IMG/VR virus record: IMGVR_UViG_3300043811_000231 | Location: 1-60,527 of that record | Direction: 5' to 3' (one strand) | From: a virus | DNA length: 60,527 bases | Part shown: positions 38,604 to 46,537 of the stretch, one piece after another | How positions within the stretch are numbered: position 1 is the first letter of the stretch | How the letters are laid out: every line of letters begins with the position of its first letter | Translations under genes and position numbers: made by a program | Notes under the pieces: model-generated | What the model saw: only the letters and a program-made list of their open reading frames with translations | Told to the model about the DNA's origin: nothing | Database searches by the model: none

Positions 38604-40834
38604 TGGCCACGAGTCCGCTAATTTTTCCGACATGGCCCAACCTCAGTGAAAAAACTGCGGTGCTGGCTGGACAGCCTTGGGATTGGGATGTGACAGCGGA
38701 AGACGTGACGCGTGTGCGATCGATGCCGAAGGCCGACCGCAAAAAATATATGGAGCGTTCGGATGTGTTGTGGCAGGTGTATTCGTGCGCCAAGGGCGAA
38801 AACTGGTTCCACCCAATTTCCGGAGAAAACCCTCCGTATCAAATTTTAGCCTTCGCGGCCGATTATGATCTGCCGATTGAGTTTCAGTTCGTCGAGGCTG
38901 CTTGTCGTCAGCAACTGAAGCTTGGCGGTTACTGCCCCACTCACGTCGAAACGACACTCTCCAAACACATTCGATGCCTCTGGCTTTTTGAACGTCCTGT
39001 CCTCTGCCCCAACAAAAAATTTGCCGACGAATTTTTAATCCGGCTGGGCAAACTGATCCAAGCAGATGCTTTTCTGCCAGGCATCGATCGCAAGTCTTAC
39101 GACGTGGCGATGCGTTGGACCAATGGAGGATACTGGCACGAATTGAGTTTTTCCAAGCCGGTAGCGGCCGACATTTTGACCGGTCTGGCGGTCAAGACCC
39201 ACACCGCAACAGCAACGAGGAAAACCGATCTTCCGCTCAATGCAGTGGCAAATCTGTTGTTGGCAAAATACCCGCGATTCGAAAAATTCTGCGCCGGGAC
39301 TTTAAGACTGCACGGCACAGGCATCCGCTTCTGGGATGAAAAGGCCGACAATCCCAACGGCGCCATGGTGGTCGAAAAGGGATTCACCTGCGTTACCGGT
39401 GACAAGCCTTTGATGACGTGGGAGGAGCTGCTGGGAAAAACCGTCGTGGAGAATCTGCGCTTGACCAATTACGGGGAAGTCGCCGGAGATCTCTACTTTG
39501 ATGGGATAAAATATTGGGTGAACTCCCATAAAGTTTACCAGCATCTGGAGCGTGCAGATACGCTGCTGCGCATCGCTTCATTTGGGTTCGACCGCTCCCG
39601 AAAAAAGGATGAGCCCATGAGTCCGGCCGAACAAGTGTTGAGTTACATCCATAATGAAAACCGCGTGGATGGCGCGGCGCCCCTCTTGTATCAGCCCCAA
39701 GGGATCGTGCATTACCAAGGCAACACGATTCTTAATATCAGCCGGGCCAAGCCGATGCAGATGGCGGACAAAGAGCACGCGATGCCGGAGGACTTTCCGT
39801 GGCTCTGGAACTTTTTCAACGTGGTCTTTGCCCATCCCGAACTTCTGCCACGGGAGCATTATTTTGCGTGGTGGCGCCGATTCTACATGGGCGCTTTGGA
39901 ATGCAAACCAACCAACGGTCAGGCAATATTTATCTGCGGTCCGCCAGGCTGTGGCAAAAACTTCATCTCCGAACTTCTGCTGCCAATGAGCATGGGCGGC
40001 TCAGCTCCCAATCCGTACCGTTATCTGATGGGCGACACGGATTTTTCCGATGATATTTTTGCTTCACCGGTTTTGGCGATAAACGACGAAGACGCGCCTC
40101 CAGAGCAGAAACGCACGATCTTCGAACAAAAGGTCAAGGGCATGGTGGCAAACAACGAGCACAGCTACCATCCCAAGTTCATGAAAAAAGTCCGCATTGA
40201 ATGGGGCGGACGGCTGGTGTGCACGCTCAACGACGGTCCGAAGGACGTGGAGCTGCTGGTGGGAATTAACGTCAACACCTTCCACAAGGTCAGTTATTTT
40301 TTGGCCCAAAAACATAGCCACGTGTTTTACGACAAGCACAAAAACCGGACGATCGCAGAGAAAGAACTGCCGTTTTTCCTGCGCTGGCTGGTGGACACGT
40401 GGAAGCCTCCGGCCGAAGTTATCGATGTGGGCCGCTTCGGCGTAAAACCGTTTCACGACCCATCATTGATCAAGAGTAACCGCCAGGGTCAGATCAGTTA
40501 CAACTTGCTCGAACTGCTCAGTGCGTGGATGTCAGCGGATCCGAAATGGAACGGCAAGCAGCCCATCTGGCAGGGAACGCCCACGGACTTGCTGAAGGCC
40601 ATGACGCAGGATCAATCATTGGAGGTACTGCTTAAAAATTGGGATCCGACACGGCTTGGCCGTTCCTTGGGCGACCTAGCACGCGCAGAAACCCCCGGCG
40701 TCAGTTTCGATCCGCAGCATCGCGGCCGGCGTTATATTTTGGACAAGGTTCAAATCAGTGCGGCAGTACAAGGCATCACTGTTTCGACAAGTCCAACGCA
40801 GCTGCATTTTGGAGGTTCAAATGGCACGCCGTGA
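38603..40834 (+). CDS. Primase-helicase (SF3/DUF5906-like)
   Basis: 743 residues from the ATG at 38603. The N-terminal ~330 residues are a probable primase (AEP-like) region, with FDxD-type motifs not clear by eye. The C-terminal part is an SF3-type helicase: Walker A FICGPPGCGKNFIS (~443-456), Walker B AINDEDAPP (~488-496) and a sensor-like GRLVCTLNDG (~533). This matches DUF5906-type phage primase-helicases that unwind and prime at the origin. The stop overlaps the polymerase start by 14 nt. Confidence 0.85.
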   Translation: MATSPLIFPTWPNLSEKTAVLAGQPWDWDVTAEDVTRVRSMPKADRKKYMERSDVLWQVYSCAKGENWFHPISGENPPYQILAFAADYDLPIEFQFVEAACRQQLKLGGYCPTHVETTLSKHIRCLWLFERPVLCPNKKFADEFLIRLGKLIQADAFLPGIDRKSYDVAMRWTNGGYWHELSFSKPVAADILTGLAVKTHTATATRKTDLPLNAVANLLLAKYPRFEKFCAGTLRLHGTGIRFWDEKADNPNGAMVVEKGFTCVTGDKPLMTWEELLGKTVVENLRLTNYGEVAGDLYFDGIKYWVNSHKVYQHLERADTLLRIASFGFDRSRKKDEPMSPAEQVLSYIHNENRVDGAAPLLYQPQGIVHYQGNTILNISRAKPMQMADKEHAMPEDFPWLWNFFNVVFAHPELLPREHYFAWWRRFYMGALECKPTNGQAIFICGPPGCGKNFISELLLPMSMGGSAPNPYRYLMGDTDFSDDIFASPVLAINDEDAPPEQKRTIFEQKVKGMVANNEHSYHPKFMKKVRIEWGGRLVCTLNDGPKDVELLVGINVNTFHKVSYFLAQKHSHVFYDKHKNRTIAEKELPFFLRWLVDTWKPPAEVIDVGRFGVKPFHDPSLIKSNRQGQISYNLLELLSAWMSADPKWNGKQPIWQGTPTDLLKAMTQDQSLEVLLKNWDPTRLGRSLGDLARAETPGVSFDPQHRGRRYILDKVQISAAVQGITVSTSPTQLHFGGSNGTP

Positions 40835-42767
40835 TGTGATTCTCGACAGTGAAAGTGACTGGAGCGAAGAAGTGTCCATTCGTCTCATGTGCATGAAAAA
40901 GTACATGTCCCTTTCGAAGACGTACCTTTGGTCAGTCGTTACGGACGGGTATCAGTGGGTTGGGACGCCGAACGAATTCCGTGAAAATTACGCAGCCCGA
41001 GCCATTGTTTGTGACAAAAATTCAAACTTGTGGGCCGTCAATTCGAACTTTGACCAGGAGTGGTTTGAAAACAATTTCCCCGACCTTGCTCCACGGACGA
41101 ACCGATGGCAGTGCGTTTCTGACTACTCAGTTTATCACCAACGGCCGCGCGCTCTGGAGCACATGCACAAAGCTCTTACTGGAAAAACGAAGTCGAAGGT
41201 GGAGCGCAAACAGATGAAAGGAGTTGATTTCCACGAAGTTTTTCCGTTCGAACAGGACCACATGAAAGCGTACAATTTGGACGACGGTGTGGTGGCGCTG
41301 GAAGACCTGAAGGCGTTGCGCCAGCTCGGGCCAATGTCAGCAACGGAGGTTTCTGTAGCCTCTCACACGCGCATGCTCTGCCGTCGCGGCATCGCTTATG
41401 ATCCTGAGTACATTGAAAAATGTCGTCAGCAGCTCGAATGGATCCGGCACAGCGTGAGGCAGGAGCTGCCTTGGTACGCCAAAGGCGAAAAACCCATGGC
41501 CGTGCAGGCGTTCAATACCTACTGTTGCTCTCACGGTATCGCGCCGCCCGCCAACCTCCGCAAAGGCGATGAAGACTTTACGGACTGGATGGCAGCCAAC
41601 CCAAAACTGGCTCCCGTGCTCAAAGCTCGCCAGCGATACGAGCTTGCTAATCGAAAGCTCCAGCATATCGATAAATTTCTCTCCCGTTGCTATGAAGGAA
41701 TCTATTACCCGGACTTACTCTACTGTGGGGCGCCGCACACGCGCCGATGGTCCGCCAAAGGCAGCTCTGACGGATCGCAAACCGACGAAGACGCCACCCA
41801 CTCCGGCTTCAACATCCAGAACATGGACAGGGAGCCGATCTTTGGCGACCTCCTACCGGACTTTATTTCTCCACTTCCACCGACAAAAAGCGGCAAGCCG
41901 CTTCCCGGCATATTCGTCCGCAATTTCCTCGTACCGCGACCCGGCAAAAAATTTATAGTTCTCGACTTCAGCCAAATCGAACCGCGGTGCCTGGCGTGGC
42001 TGGTAGGCGCAGAGGACTTTCTAGACATGGTGCGAAAAGGGTACTCGGTGTACGAAGCTCACGCCCGGGCGCGCCTTGGTTGGGCCGGTGGCGATCTGAA
42101 AACTGAAAACGCCGATCTCTACCGTATGGCCAAGGCTCAAGTGCTGGGCCTCGGGTACGGCTGCGGCGTGGTCAAGTTTCCGGCCGTGGCCTGGTCAATG
42201 GCTCGGCTGCGGATCAATCACGAAGAGTCGGAAAAAGCCGTGTACGGCTACCGCAACGACAACCCACTGATCGCCGGCCGCGGGTATAACGGAGGCCCGG
42301 TGGGCATCTGGGCACGCCTGCAGCAGCTCTGCATCGCTTCATCGCAAGGCACCGATCCGCTGGAAGTGCAGCTACCCAATGGCGAAACGATGCGGTACTT
42401 CAACGTGCAGCAGTACACCCGCTACGACGAACAGGGGAACGGCAAGTTCTGCTACAAAGCCGACAAAATCCTGGGCGACCCAGATCCCCGCGGCGCCAAA
42501 GATATTTACGGTGGCCGGTTGACGGAGAATGTGACGCAGCGCATGGCCCGGGATCTTCTGGCGGAAGCCGTGCTTCGGATCGAGCGCGCCGGCATGCCGG
42601 TGTGCTTCCACGCCCACGACGAATTGATTGCGGAGGTTGACGCCTCGAACGCTGCGGAGGCGCTGGTGGAGGCGAAGCGGCTCATGGAAATCGTGCCGGA
42701 CTGGGCGCACGGCCTTCCGGTGGGTGCGAGCGGCGGTGTTTATGACCGCTACTGTAAGGCTGAGTGA
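40821..42767 (+). CDS. Family A DNA polymerase
   Basis: 648 residues. Start at 40821 is fixed by GGAGG six bases upstream, the best ribosome site in the window. The 3'-5' exonuclease part has DxE (VILDSESDW), AVNSNFDQEWF and YNLDDGVVALE. Polymerase motifs: A FIVLDFSQIEPRCLAWL (~380), B RMAKAQVLGLGYG (~437), C CFHAHDELIAEV (~594). It is the replicative polymerase, as in T7-like phages, but no thioredoxin-binding loop is recognised. Confidence 0.95.
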   Translation: MARRDVILDSESDWSEEVSIRLMCMKKYMSLSKTYLWSVVTDGYQWVGTPNEFRENYAARAIVCDKNSNLWAVNSNFDQEWFENNFPDLAPRTNRWQCVSDYSVYHQRPRALEHMHKALTGKTKSKVERKQMKGVDFHEVFPFEQDHMKAYNLDDGVVALEDLKALRQLGPMSATEVSVASHTRMLCRRGIAYDPEYIEKCRQQLEWIRHSVRQELPWYAKGEKPMAVQAFNTYCCSHGIAPPANLRKGDEDFTDWMAANPKLAPVLKARQRYELANRKLQHIDKFLSRCYEGIYYPDLLYCGAPHTRRWSAKGSSDGSQTDEDATHSGFNIQNMDREPIFGDLLPDFISPLPPTKSGKPLPGIFVRNFLVPRPGKKFIVLDFSQIEPRCLAWLVGAEDFLDMVRKGYSVYEAHARARLGWAGGDLKTENADLYRMAKAQVLGLGYGCGVVKFPAVAWSMARLRINHEESEKAVYGYRNDNPLIAGRGYNGGPVGIWARLQQLCIASSQGTDPLEVQLPNGETMRYFNVQQYTRYDEQGNGKFCYKADKILGDPDPRGAKDIYGGRLTENVTQRMARDLLAEAVLRIERAGMPVCFHAHDELIAEVDASNAAEALVEAKRLMEIVPDWAHGLPVGASGGVYDRYCKAE

Positions 42768-42770
42768 CTT

Positions 42771-43214
42771 ATGCAAAATTTCGAACAACGGTTTTGGGTG
42801 AAAGTTAAAAAGATTCCTGGTGGATGCTGGAACTGGTTGGCGTTTAAGTACCAGGGATACGGCCGATTTGGAATGGACACAGCTGCTGGCTATCGAATGC
42901 GCGGCGCGCACGTTGTGGCATACGAGCTTTTGATTGGTCCAGTTCCTAAAGGAAAAGTGCTGGATCACACTTGTCGCAATCGGGGTTGTGTAAATCCAGA
43001 GCACCTTGAGCCCAAAACCAACGTAGAAAACGTAATGATCGGGAAAGGAGCGTGTGCGGTGCACGCTCGCGCAACGCACTGCATCCACGGCCATCCACTA
43101 TCAGGGTCTAATTTAATGATTCGAAAGCAGGGAGGGCGGTGGTGCCGACTCTGCGGAAATCGACGCATGCGCGAATACCGCGTTCGGTTGAAGTGTGTAA
43201 AAATTTCCAACTAA
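42771..43214 (+). CDS. HNH endonuclease (HNH_3-like)
   Basis: 147 residues. GGCWNWLAFKYQGYGRFG, then VLDHTCRNRGCVNPEHLEPK with the H-N-H core and zinc Cys, followed by HCIHGHPLSG and a CRLCGNRRMREYR tail. This is the standard layout of a phage free-standing HNH_3 endonuclease. It starts 3 nt after the DNA polymerase gene, a favoured site for homing endonucleases. Confidence 0.9.
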   Translation: MQNFEQRFWVKVKKIPGGCWNWLAFKYQGYGRFGMDTAAGYRMRGAHVVAYELLIGPVPKGKVLDHTCRNRGCVNPEHLEPKTNVENVMIGKGACAVHARATHCIHGHPLSGSNLMIRKQGGRWCRLCGNRRMREYRVRLKCVKISN

Positions 43215-43227
43215 GCAACATTTATTT
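43215..43227 (-). repeat. Inverted copy of the AAATAAATGTTGC element
   Basis: GCAACATTTATTT here is the reverse complement of the 13-base core shared by 21710-21722 and 25269-25281. It falls in the 15-nt gap between the HNH and helix-turn-helix genes. Confidence 0.5.
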
Positions 43228-43229
43228 CT

Positions 43230-43418
43230 GTGAACAATAAGTTGACACCAAAGCAAGTTTCGTTCATTCGTCGAAGCAGTGAATCCGACTCTGCGCTTGC
43301 CATGCGATACCGCGTTTCTCGATCAGCCGTGCTTCGTGCTCGGATTGGGCGCACTTTCCGATTCGTAAAAACATTACCCGAGAGGAAATCTTTACATTTT
43401 GGAAAATCATTTCTATGA
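43230..43418 (+). CDS. Small helix-turn-helix protein
   Basis: 62 residues from a GTG. TPKQVSFIRRSSESDSALAM then RYRVSRSAVLRARIGRTFRF is the 'LSxEQVxxIRR...xLAxxYxVSxxxVxxIxxGxxWxxV' helix-turn-helix often seen with HNH nucleases. It may be a remnant DNA-recognition domain related to the adjacent HNH gene. ATGA overlap with the next gene. Confidence 0.75.
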   Translation: MNNKLTPKQVSFIRRSSESDSALAMRYRVSRSAVLRARIGRTFRFVKTLPERKSLHFGKSFL

Positions 43419-43813
43419 ACACTAACGGCACCCCCGAAAGCGCAAACGCACACCAGTTTGTGAGAATGGAGAAAACGGAACTCCTTTCTGTTTTGGAAAA
43501 AGCGTATGCGGACGCCAAGCCGATCAATGATTCGATCGTGGACATCAGTCTGCGCGTCCAAGCCATCACCGCGGAGATTTACCGTCGTTCGATCATCAAA
43601 CATCTGCCCGGCATTCCCGTAGGGCGCCGCCGCACCATCATGAAGGTGGACACGCGCGTTCATCCGAACAAAGGGCTGCCGGCGATCGTGCAGCGCATCG
43701 CGCAGCTTCAGCAGGAGAACATCGAAATCACCGCCGTCGAGTACGACGAAAACACTGGGGAATATTCATTTTTCACAGACCCTGAATTCAACATCGAGGA
43801 ACCCAAATCATGA
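43415..43813 (+). CDS. Unknown protein
   Basis: 132 residues; helical start (EKTELLSVLEKAYADAKPIN), a basic middle (GRRRTIMKVD) and a beta C-terminus (NIEITAVEYDENTGEYSFFT). ATGA overlaps on both sides. No family recognised. Confidence 0.7.
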   Translation: MNTNGTPESANAHQFVRMEKTELLSVLEKAYADAKPINDSIVDISLRVQAITAEIYRRSIIKHLPGIPVGRRRTIMKVDTRVHPNKGLPAIVQRIAQLQQENIEITAVEYDENTGEYSFFTDPEFNIEEPKS

Positions 43814-44130
43814 TGAACAGCGAACTGATGGTTTACTGGCTTCGCGCCATGGTCCAAGCAATGCCGCCGGGTGGAAAAAAACGAGCGGCCGTCATGCTCG
43901 GGCTCTCGCCTTCCGGCTTTTCCAAGCTGCTCAACAACGCCGAGCGCGGCTTTGATGAGAAAACGCTCAAAGCCGTGGCATGGGTCGAGAACTCCAAAGC
44001 CCACAAATATCCCGAGGCGCAATTCCCCATTACCAACCGCATGACGATTGGCCCCATCATCGTCGAAATGCGCAAAGGCGCAGGCGGAGAAGAATTTCCC
44101 GTATGGCGGCTTGCCCCAAAACAGCAGTGA
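43810..44130 (+). CDS. Helix-turn-helix regulator-like protein
   Basis: 106 residues. KKRAAVMLGLSPSGFSKLLN is an XRE-like helix-turn-helix; the C-terminus (RMTIGPIIVEMRKG) is a short strand set. Possibly a regulator of the methyltransferase gene that overlaps its end by 28 nt. Confidence 0.7.
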   Translation: MMNSELMVYWLRAMVQAMPPGGKKRAAVMLGLSPSGFSKLLNNAERGFDEKTLKAVAWVENSKAHKYPEAQFPITNRMTIGPIIVEMRKGAGGEEFPVWRLAPKQQ

Positions 44131-45113
44131 TTTACTACAACGAAAACGATCCCAAAGCAGCAGCATGGCTCCAAGCTCTTATAGACGCTAGGGAGATTGG
44201 TTTTGGCGTTGTGGACAAACGCAGTATTTGTGACGTTCAACCCAATGAGCTTTCCGGATTCGATCAACACCACTTCTTCGCCGGAATCGGCGGCTGGCCT
44301 CTCGCCCTTCGAATTGCGGGTTGGCCTGACGATAAACCGGTTGCCACTGGGAGCTGCCCATGCCAGCCGTTTTCTACTGCCGGAAAACGAAAAGGCGTTG
44401 CTGATTCGCGCCATCTTTGGCCGCAGTTTTTCCGACTCATTCAAGAGCGAAAATTTCCAGTTGTCTTTGGAGAACAGGTTGCGAGCAAGGATGGCCGCAT
44501 TTGGCTCGCCGGAGTACGAGCTGACCTGGAAAACGTGGGATATGCCGTCGGGGCCGCCGATCTGTGCGCTGCGGGCGTCGGCGCGCCGAACATCAGGCAG
44601 CGGCTTTATTGGGTGGCCGACTCCAACGTGTCCAGTGATAACCAACGGCCACCAAGCGGGAAACAACCGATATGTGACCGGGTGCGTCAAAGCGTTGATA
44701 GGCTGGAGCACACCAAAAGCGAGCGACTGCCAAGGAGGCCGGACAACAGAGACCGAGGGCGGAGGGAATGCGCATCTGGACCGGCAGGCGAGGATGCAAC
44801 TGCTCGGCTGGGCCACTCCACGGGCCAGGGACTACAAGAACAACGGAGTGAGTATCGCCCGGGCGGCGAAGGGTGTGGCGGATTCGTTGGATTTGCAGTG
44901 CAAGTTGGTGTGCCGGAATGGAACGGAAGGACCGTCGCCCTTGAGTGCCAGGATGGATACCGGCGCGCCTCCGCTCAATCCGGCGCATTCCCGGTGGCTT
45001 ATGGGCTACCCAAGCGCATGGGACGACTGCGGGGTTACGGCAATGCAATCAATCCGTACCTCGCGGCGCAGTTCATCCAAGCCTCTGAAGAAGCAAGACT
45101 CTGTATAGAATGA
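44103..45113 (+). CDS. DNA cytosine-5 methyltransferase
   Basis: 336 residues in one uninterrupted frame. Motif I HHFFAGIGGW (56-65), motif IV GSCPCQPFSTAGKRKG (83-98, catalytic Cys87), motif VI VFGEQV, motif VIII NIRQRLYWVA, and motifs IX-X near the end (MGRLRGYGNAINPYLAAQFI). The variable target-recognition part between VIII and IX is short. It would protect phage DNA from restriction or mark it. Its 28-nt overlap with the previous gene and GTG-rich interior are normal; a second long frame is nested inside it. Confidence 0.9.
   Translation: MAACPKTAVIYYNENDPKAAAWLQALIDAREIGFGVVDKRSICDVQPNELSGFDQHHFFAGIGGWPLALRIAGWPDDKPVATGSCPCQPFSTAGKRKGVADSRHLWPQFFRLIQERKFPVVFGEQVASKDGRIWLAGVRADLENVGYAVGAADLCAAGVGAPNIRQRLYWVADSNVSSDNQRPPSGKQPICDRVRQSVDRLEHTKSERLPRRPDNRDRGRRECASGPAGEDATARLGHSTGQGLQEQRSEYRPGGEGCGGFVGFAVQVGVPEWNGRTVALECQDGYRRASAQSGAFPVAYGLPKRMGRLRGYGNAINPYLAAQFIQASEEARLCIE
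44245..45108 (+). CDS. Candidate overlapping gene inside the methyltransferase (TWK...WPTPT family)
   Basis: 287 residues from the ATG at 44245 (the frame extends to a TTG at 44197). It lies wholly inside the methyltransferase gene in another frame, with no stop for ~900 nt. The translation has a recognisable pattern: ENEKALLIRAIFGRSF, EYELTWKTWDMPSGPPICAL, repeated GWPTPT/GWSTPK/GWATPR and the end NPAHSRWLMGYPSAWDDC. I recall phage proteins with this TWK...GPPICALRAS...WPTPT...WLMGYPxxWD plan in databases. Some database entries may themselves be misread frames. Function is unknown. Confidence 0.5.
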   Translation: MSFPDSINTTSSPESAAGLSPFELRVGLTINRLPLGAAHASRFLLPENEKALLIRAIFGRSFSDSFKSENFQLSLENRLRARMAAFGSPEYELTWKTWDMPSGPPICALRASARRTSGSGFIGWPTPTCPVITNGHQAGNNRYVTGCVKALIGWSTPKASDCQGGRTTETEGGGNAHLDRQARMQLLGWATPRARDYKNNGVSIARAAKGVADSLDLQCKLVCRNGTEGPSPLSARMDTGAPPLNPAHSRWLMGYPSAWDDCGVTAMQSIRTSRRSSSKPLKKQDSV

Positions 45114-45673
45114 AAATCCTTGCTATAGATCCCGGGCTCTCAGGAGCGGTGGTTTTGCTTGGTCCCGGCGAGCTACAGGTTCGCACAGACTTCAAGCACA
45201 TTGAAGACCTGACACGCGCTATCGATGAATTTGCACCAAGCGCGAGCCACGCGGTGGTCGAGCTTGTAGCCGCGCGTCCTGGGCAGGGTGTGAGCTCCAT
45301 GTTTACCTTCGGAATGTCGGCCGGCGTGGCGCTCGGATCGCTCCACTCGAACGGATTCTCCGCCTACGACAAACGGAAGAAAAAACTGGTCGAGGTGGCG
45401 CCACAGAAATGGCAGCGCTACTTCCGAGAGCTTGAAACTGAACTCGATAAAAGTTTTGGGGATGCTCGACTGCCCTTCGATAGTAAAGCCGTGGCTCGTA
45501 GGTTGCTCAGCCACTCTGCCGAGTTTCTCGAACGCGCCAAAGACCACAACACCGCTGACGCTCTGCTCATGGCTCTCTGGTACGTGTGTACCGCGCCCGA
45601 ACTGGGCAGCTTACGGGAACGGGATAAAATGCGGATGCCGTGGCTGCAAAAACGCTTCAATCAGCCGATTTGA
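45110..45673 (+). CDS. RuvC-like Holliday junction resolvase
   Basis: 187 residues. KILAIDPGLSGAVVLL gives Asp7; AVVELVAARPGQGVSSMFTF gives the second acidic residue; DHNTADALLMALW gives the last two. This is the RNase H-like fold of RuvC, and the PGQGVSSMFxFG segment is typical of phage-type RuvC. It probably resolves branched replication intermediates before packaging. ATGA overlap with the methyltransferase gene. Confidence 0.9.
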   Translation: MKILAIDPGLSGAVVLLGPGELQVRTDFKHIEDLTRAIDEFAPSASHAVVELVAARPGQGVSSMFTFGMSAGVALGSLHSNGFSAYDKRKKKLVEVAPQKWQRYFRELETELDKSFGDARLPFDSKAVARRLLSHSAEFLERAKDHNTADALLMALWYVCTAPELGSLRERDKMRMPWLQKRFNQPI

Positions 45674-45687
45674 CGTTGAGAAAATAA

Positions 45688-45707
45688 TTGACAGATGGAA
45701 AGTTTTT
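45688..45707 (+). promoter_or_regulatory. Promoter-like phage motif before the Ig-like gene
   Basis: TTGACAGATGGAAAGTTTTT, sharing 15 exact bases with 20177-20191 and differing by two in the leftward capsid copy. The ATG of the next gene is 39 nt from the first T. Confidence 0.6.
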
Positions 45708-45726
45708 ACGAAGCTGGCACTCACTT

Positions 45727-46434
45727 ATGAAACAACTGCCTTTTGGTATTATCTTCGGCGGCACGCTTCCGGCAGTCGCCGTCTTATCCTCCACCAAGAC
45801 CACGATTTCCGGCACCGTTACCCAATTCAATGCGTGGATCGCGGAGATCAACACGAACTTCGCCAATTACGGTTACGCTTCGACGCCTAACCTTCCTCTC
45901 CTTCCGACCATCCCCACTCCCGGTTCCACGGCTCCCAACGGCATTGCCTATTTCCAATCGACGCCGCCCGGCGGCACGAGCCTCGGAAGTGGGCCGGCAT
46001 CAAGCTTCCTCCTCATCGACGCCTTCACGAGCAATGGGTACAGCGATCCAAGCGGTGCGCTCGACACGCTGACGGCCGATGCCACGCTGCTCAGTCTGGC
46101 CATAGCCAGGGCCTCCCTGTCCACCGCCGCACCCGTCGCCATCACGGTCCAGCCGACCAACCAGTCGATCGCCCACAATGCCGCCGGCGCAATCGCGCTC
46201 ACGGCCACAGGAACCGGTGCTCTTTTCACGTGGCTTGTGAATCTGCCCAACACGACTGGCTTCCAGCTCTGCACCACGGCAGACGGCGTGCTCTCGACCA
46301 TCAACACGGCCTCCCTCACTATCACCAATCCGCCTCTGGCTAAATACAACGGTGCCAAGTTCGCCTGTATCGTTGATTCGGCTGCCGGCGGTCAGCGCCT
46401 CTGGTCCACGGTTGTCACCCTCACGGTCACTTGA
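45727..46434 (+). CDS. Ig-like domain surface protein
   Basis: 235 residues. Residues ~135-235 (PVAITVQPTNQSIAHNAAGA ... AKFACIVDSAAGG ... VVTLTVT) read as an immunoglobulin-like beta sandwich with the usual C-terminal TVxLxV strand. The N-terminal part has a short helix pair. Such domains decorate phage virions and help binding to host or surface glycans. It has its own promoter motif and a terminator (46461-46495), so it is a separate unit in the early-strand arm. Confidence 0.75.
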   Translation: MKQLPFGIIFGGTLPAVAVLSSTKTTISGTVTQFNAWIAEINTNFANYGYASTPNLPLLPTIPTPGSTAPNGIAYFQSTPPGGTSLGSGPASSFLLIDAFTSNGYSDPSGALDTLTADATLLSLAIARASLSTAAPVAITVQPTNQSIAHNAAGAIALTATGTGALFTWLVNLPNTTGFQLCTTADGVLSTINTASLTITNPPLAKYNGAKFACIVDSAAGGQRLWSTVVTLTVT

Positions 46435-46460
46435 CCGGCCGACTGGCCTTTGTTTCAAGG

Positions 46461-46495
46461 AAAACCCCGGAGCTCTGTGCTTCGGGGTTTTTATT
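46461..46495 (+). terminator. Rho-independent terminator after the Ig-like gene
   Basis: AAAACCCCGGAGC pairs with GCTTCGGGGTTTT (one wobble) around TCTGT, followed by TTTATTT. Strong classical terminator. Confidence 0.85.
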
Positions 46496-46537
46496 TGCAA
46501 AACCAACCCAACTCTGAAAATAGTCTCTTACATACCG

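Noticed and set aside
43833-44816. 327-codon leftward frame across the methyltransferase region
   Set aside because: Antisense, no family pattern, no start signal; the sense frames carry clear motifs.
44103-45113. Frameshift explanation for the two methyltransferase-region frames
   Set aside because: Methyltransferase motifs I to X all lie in one frame, so no shift is needed.
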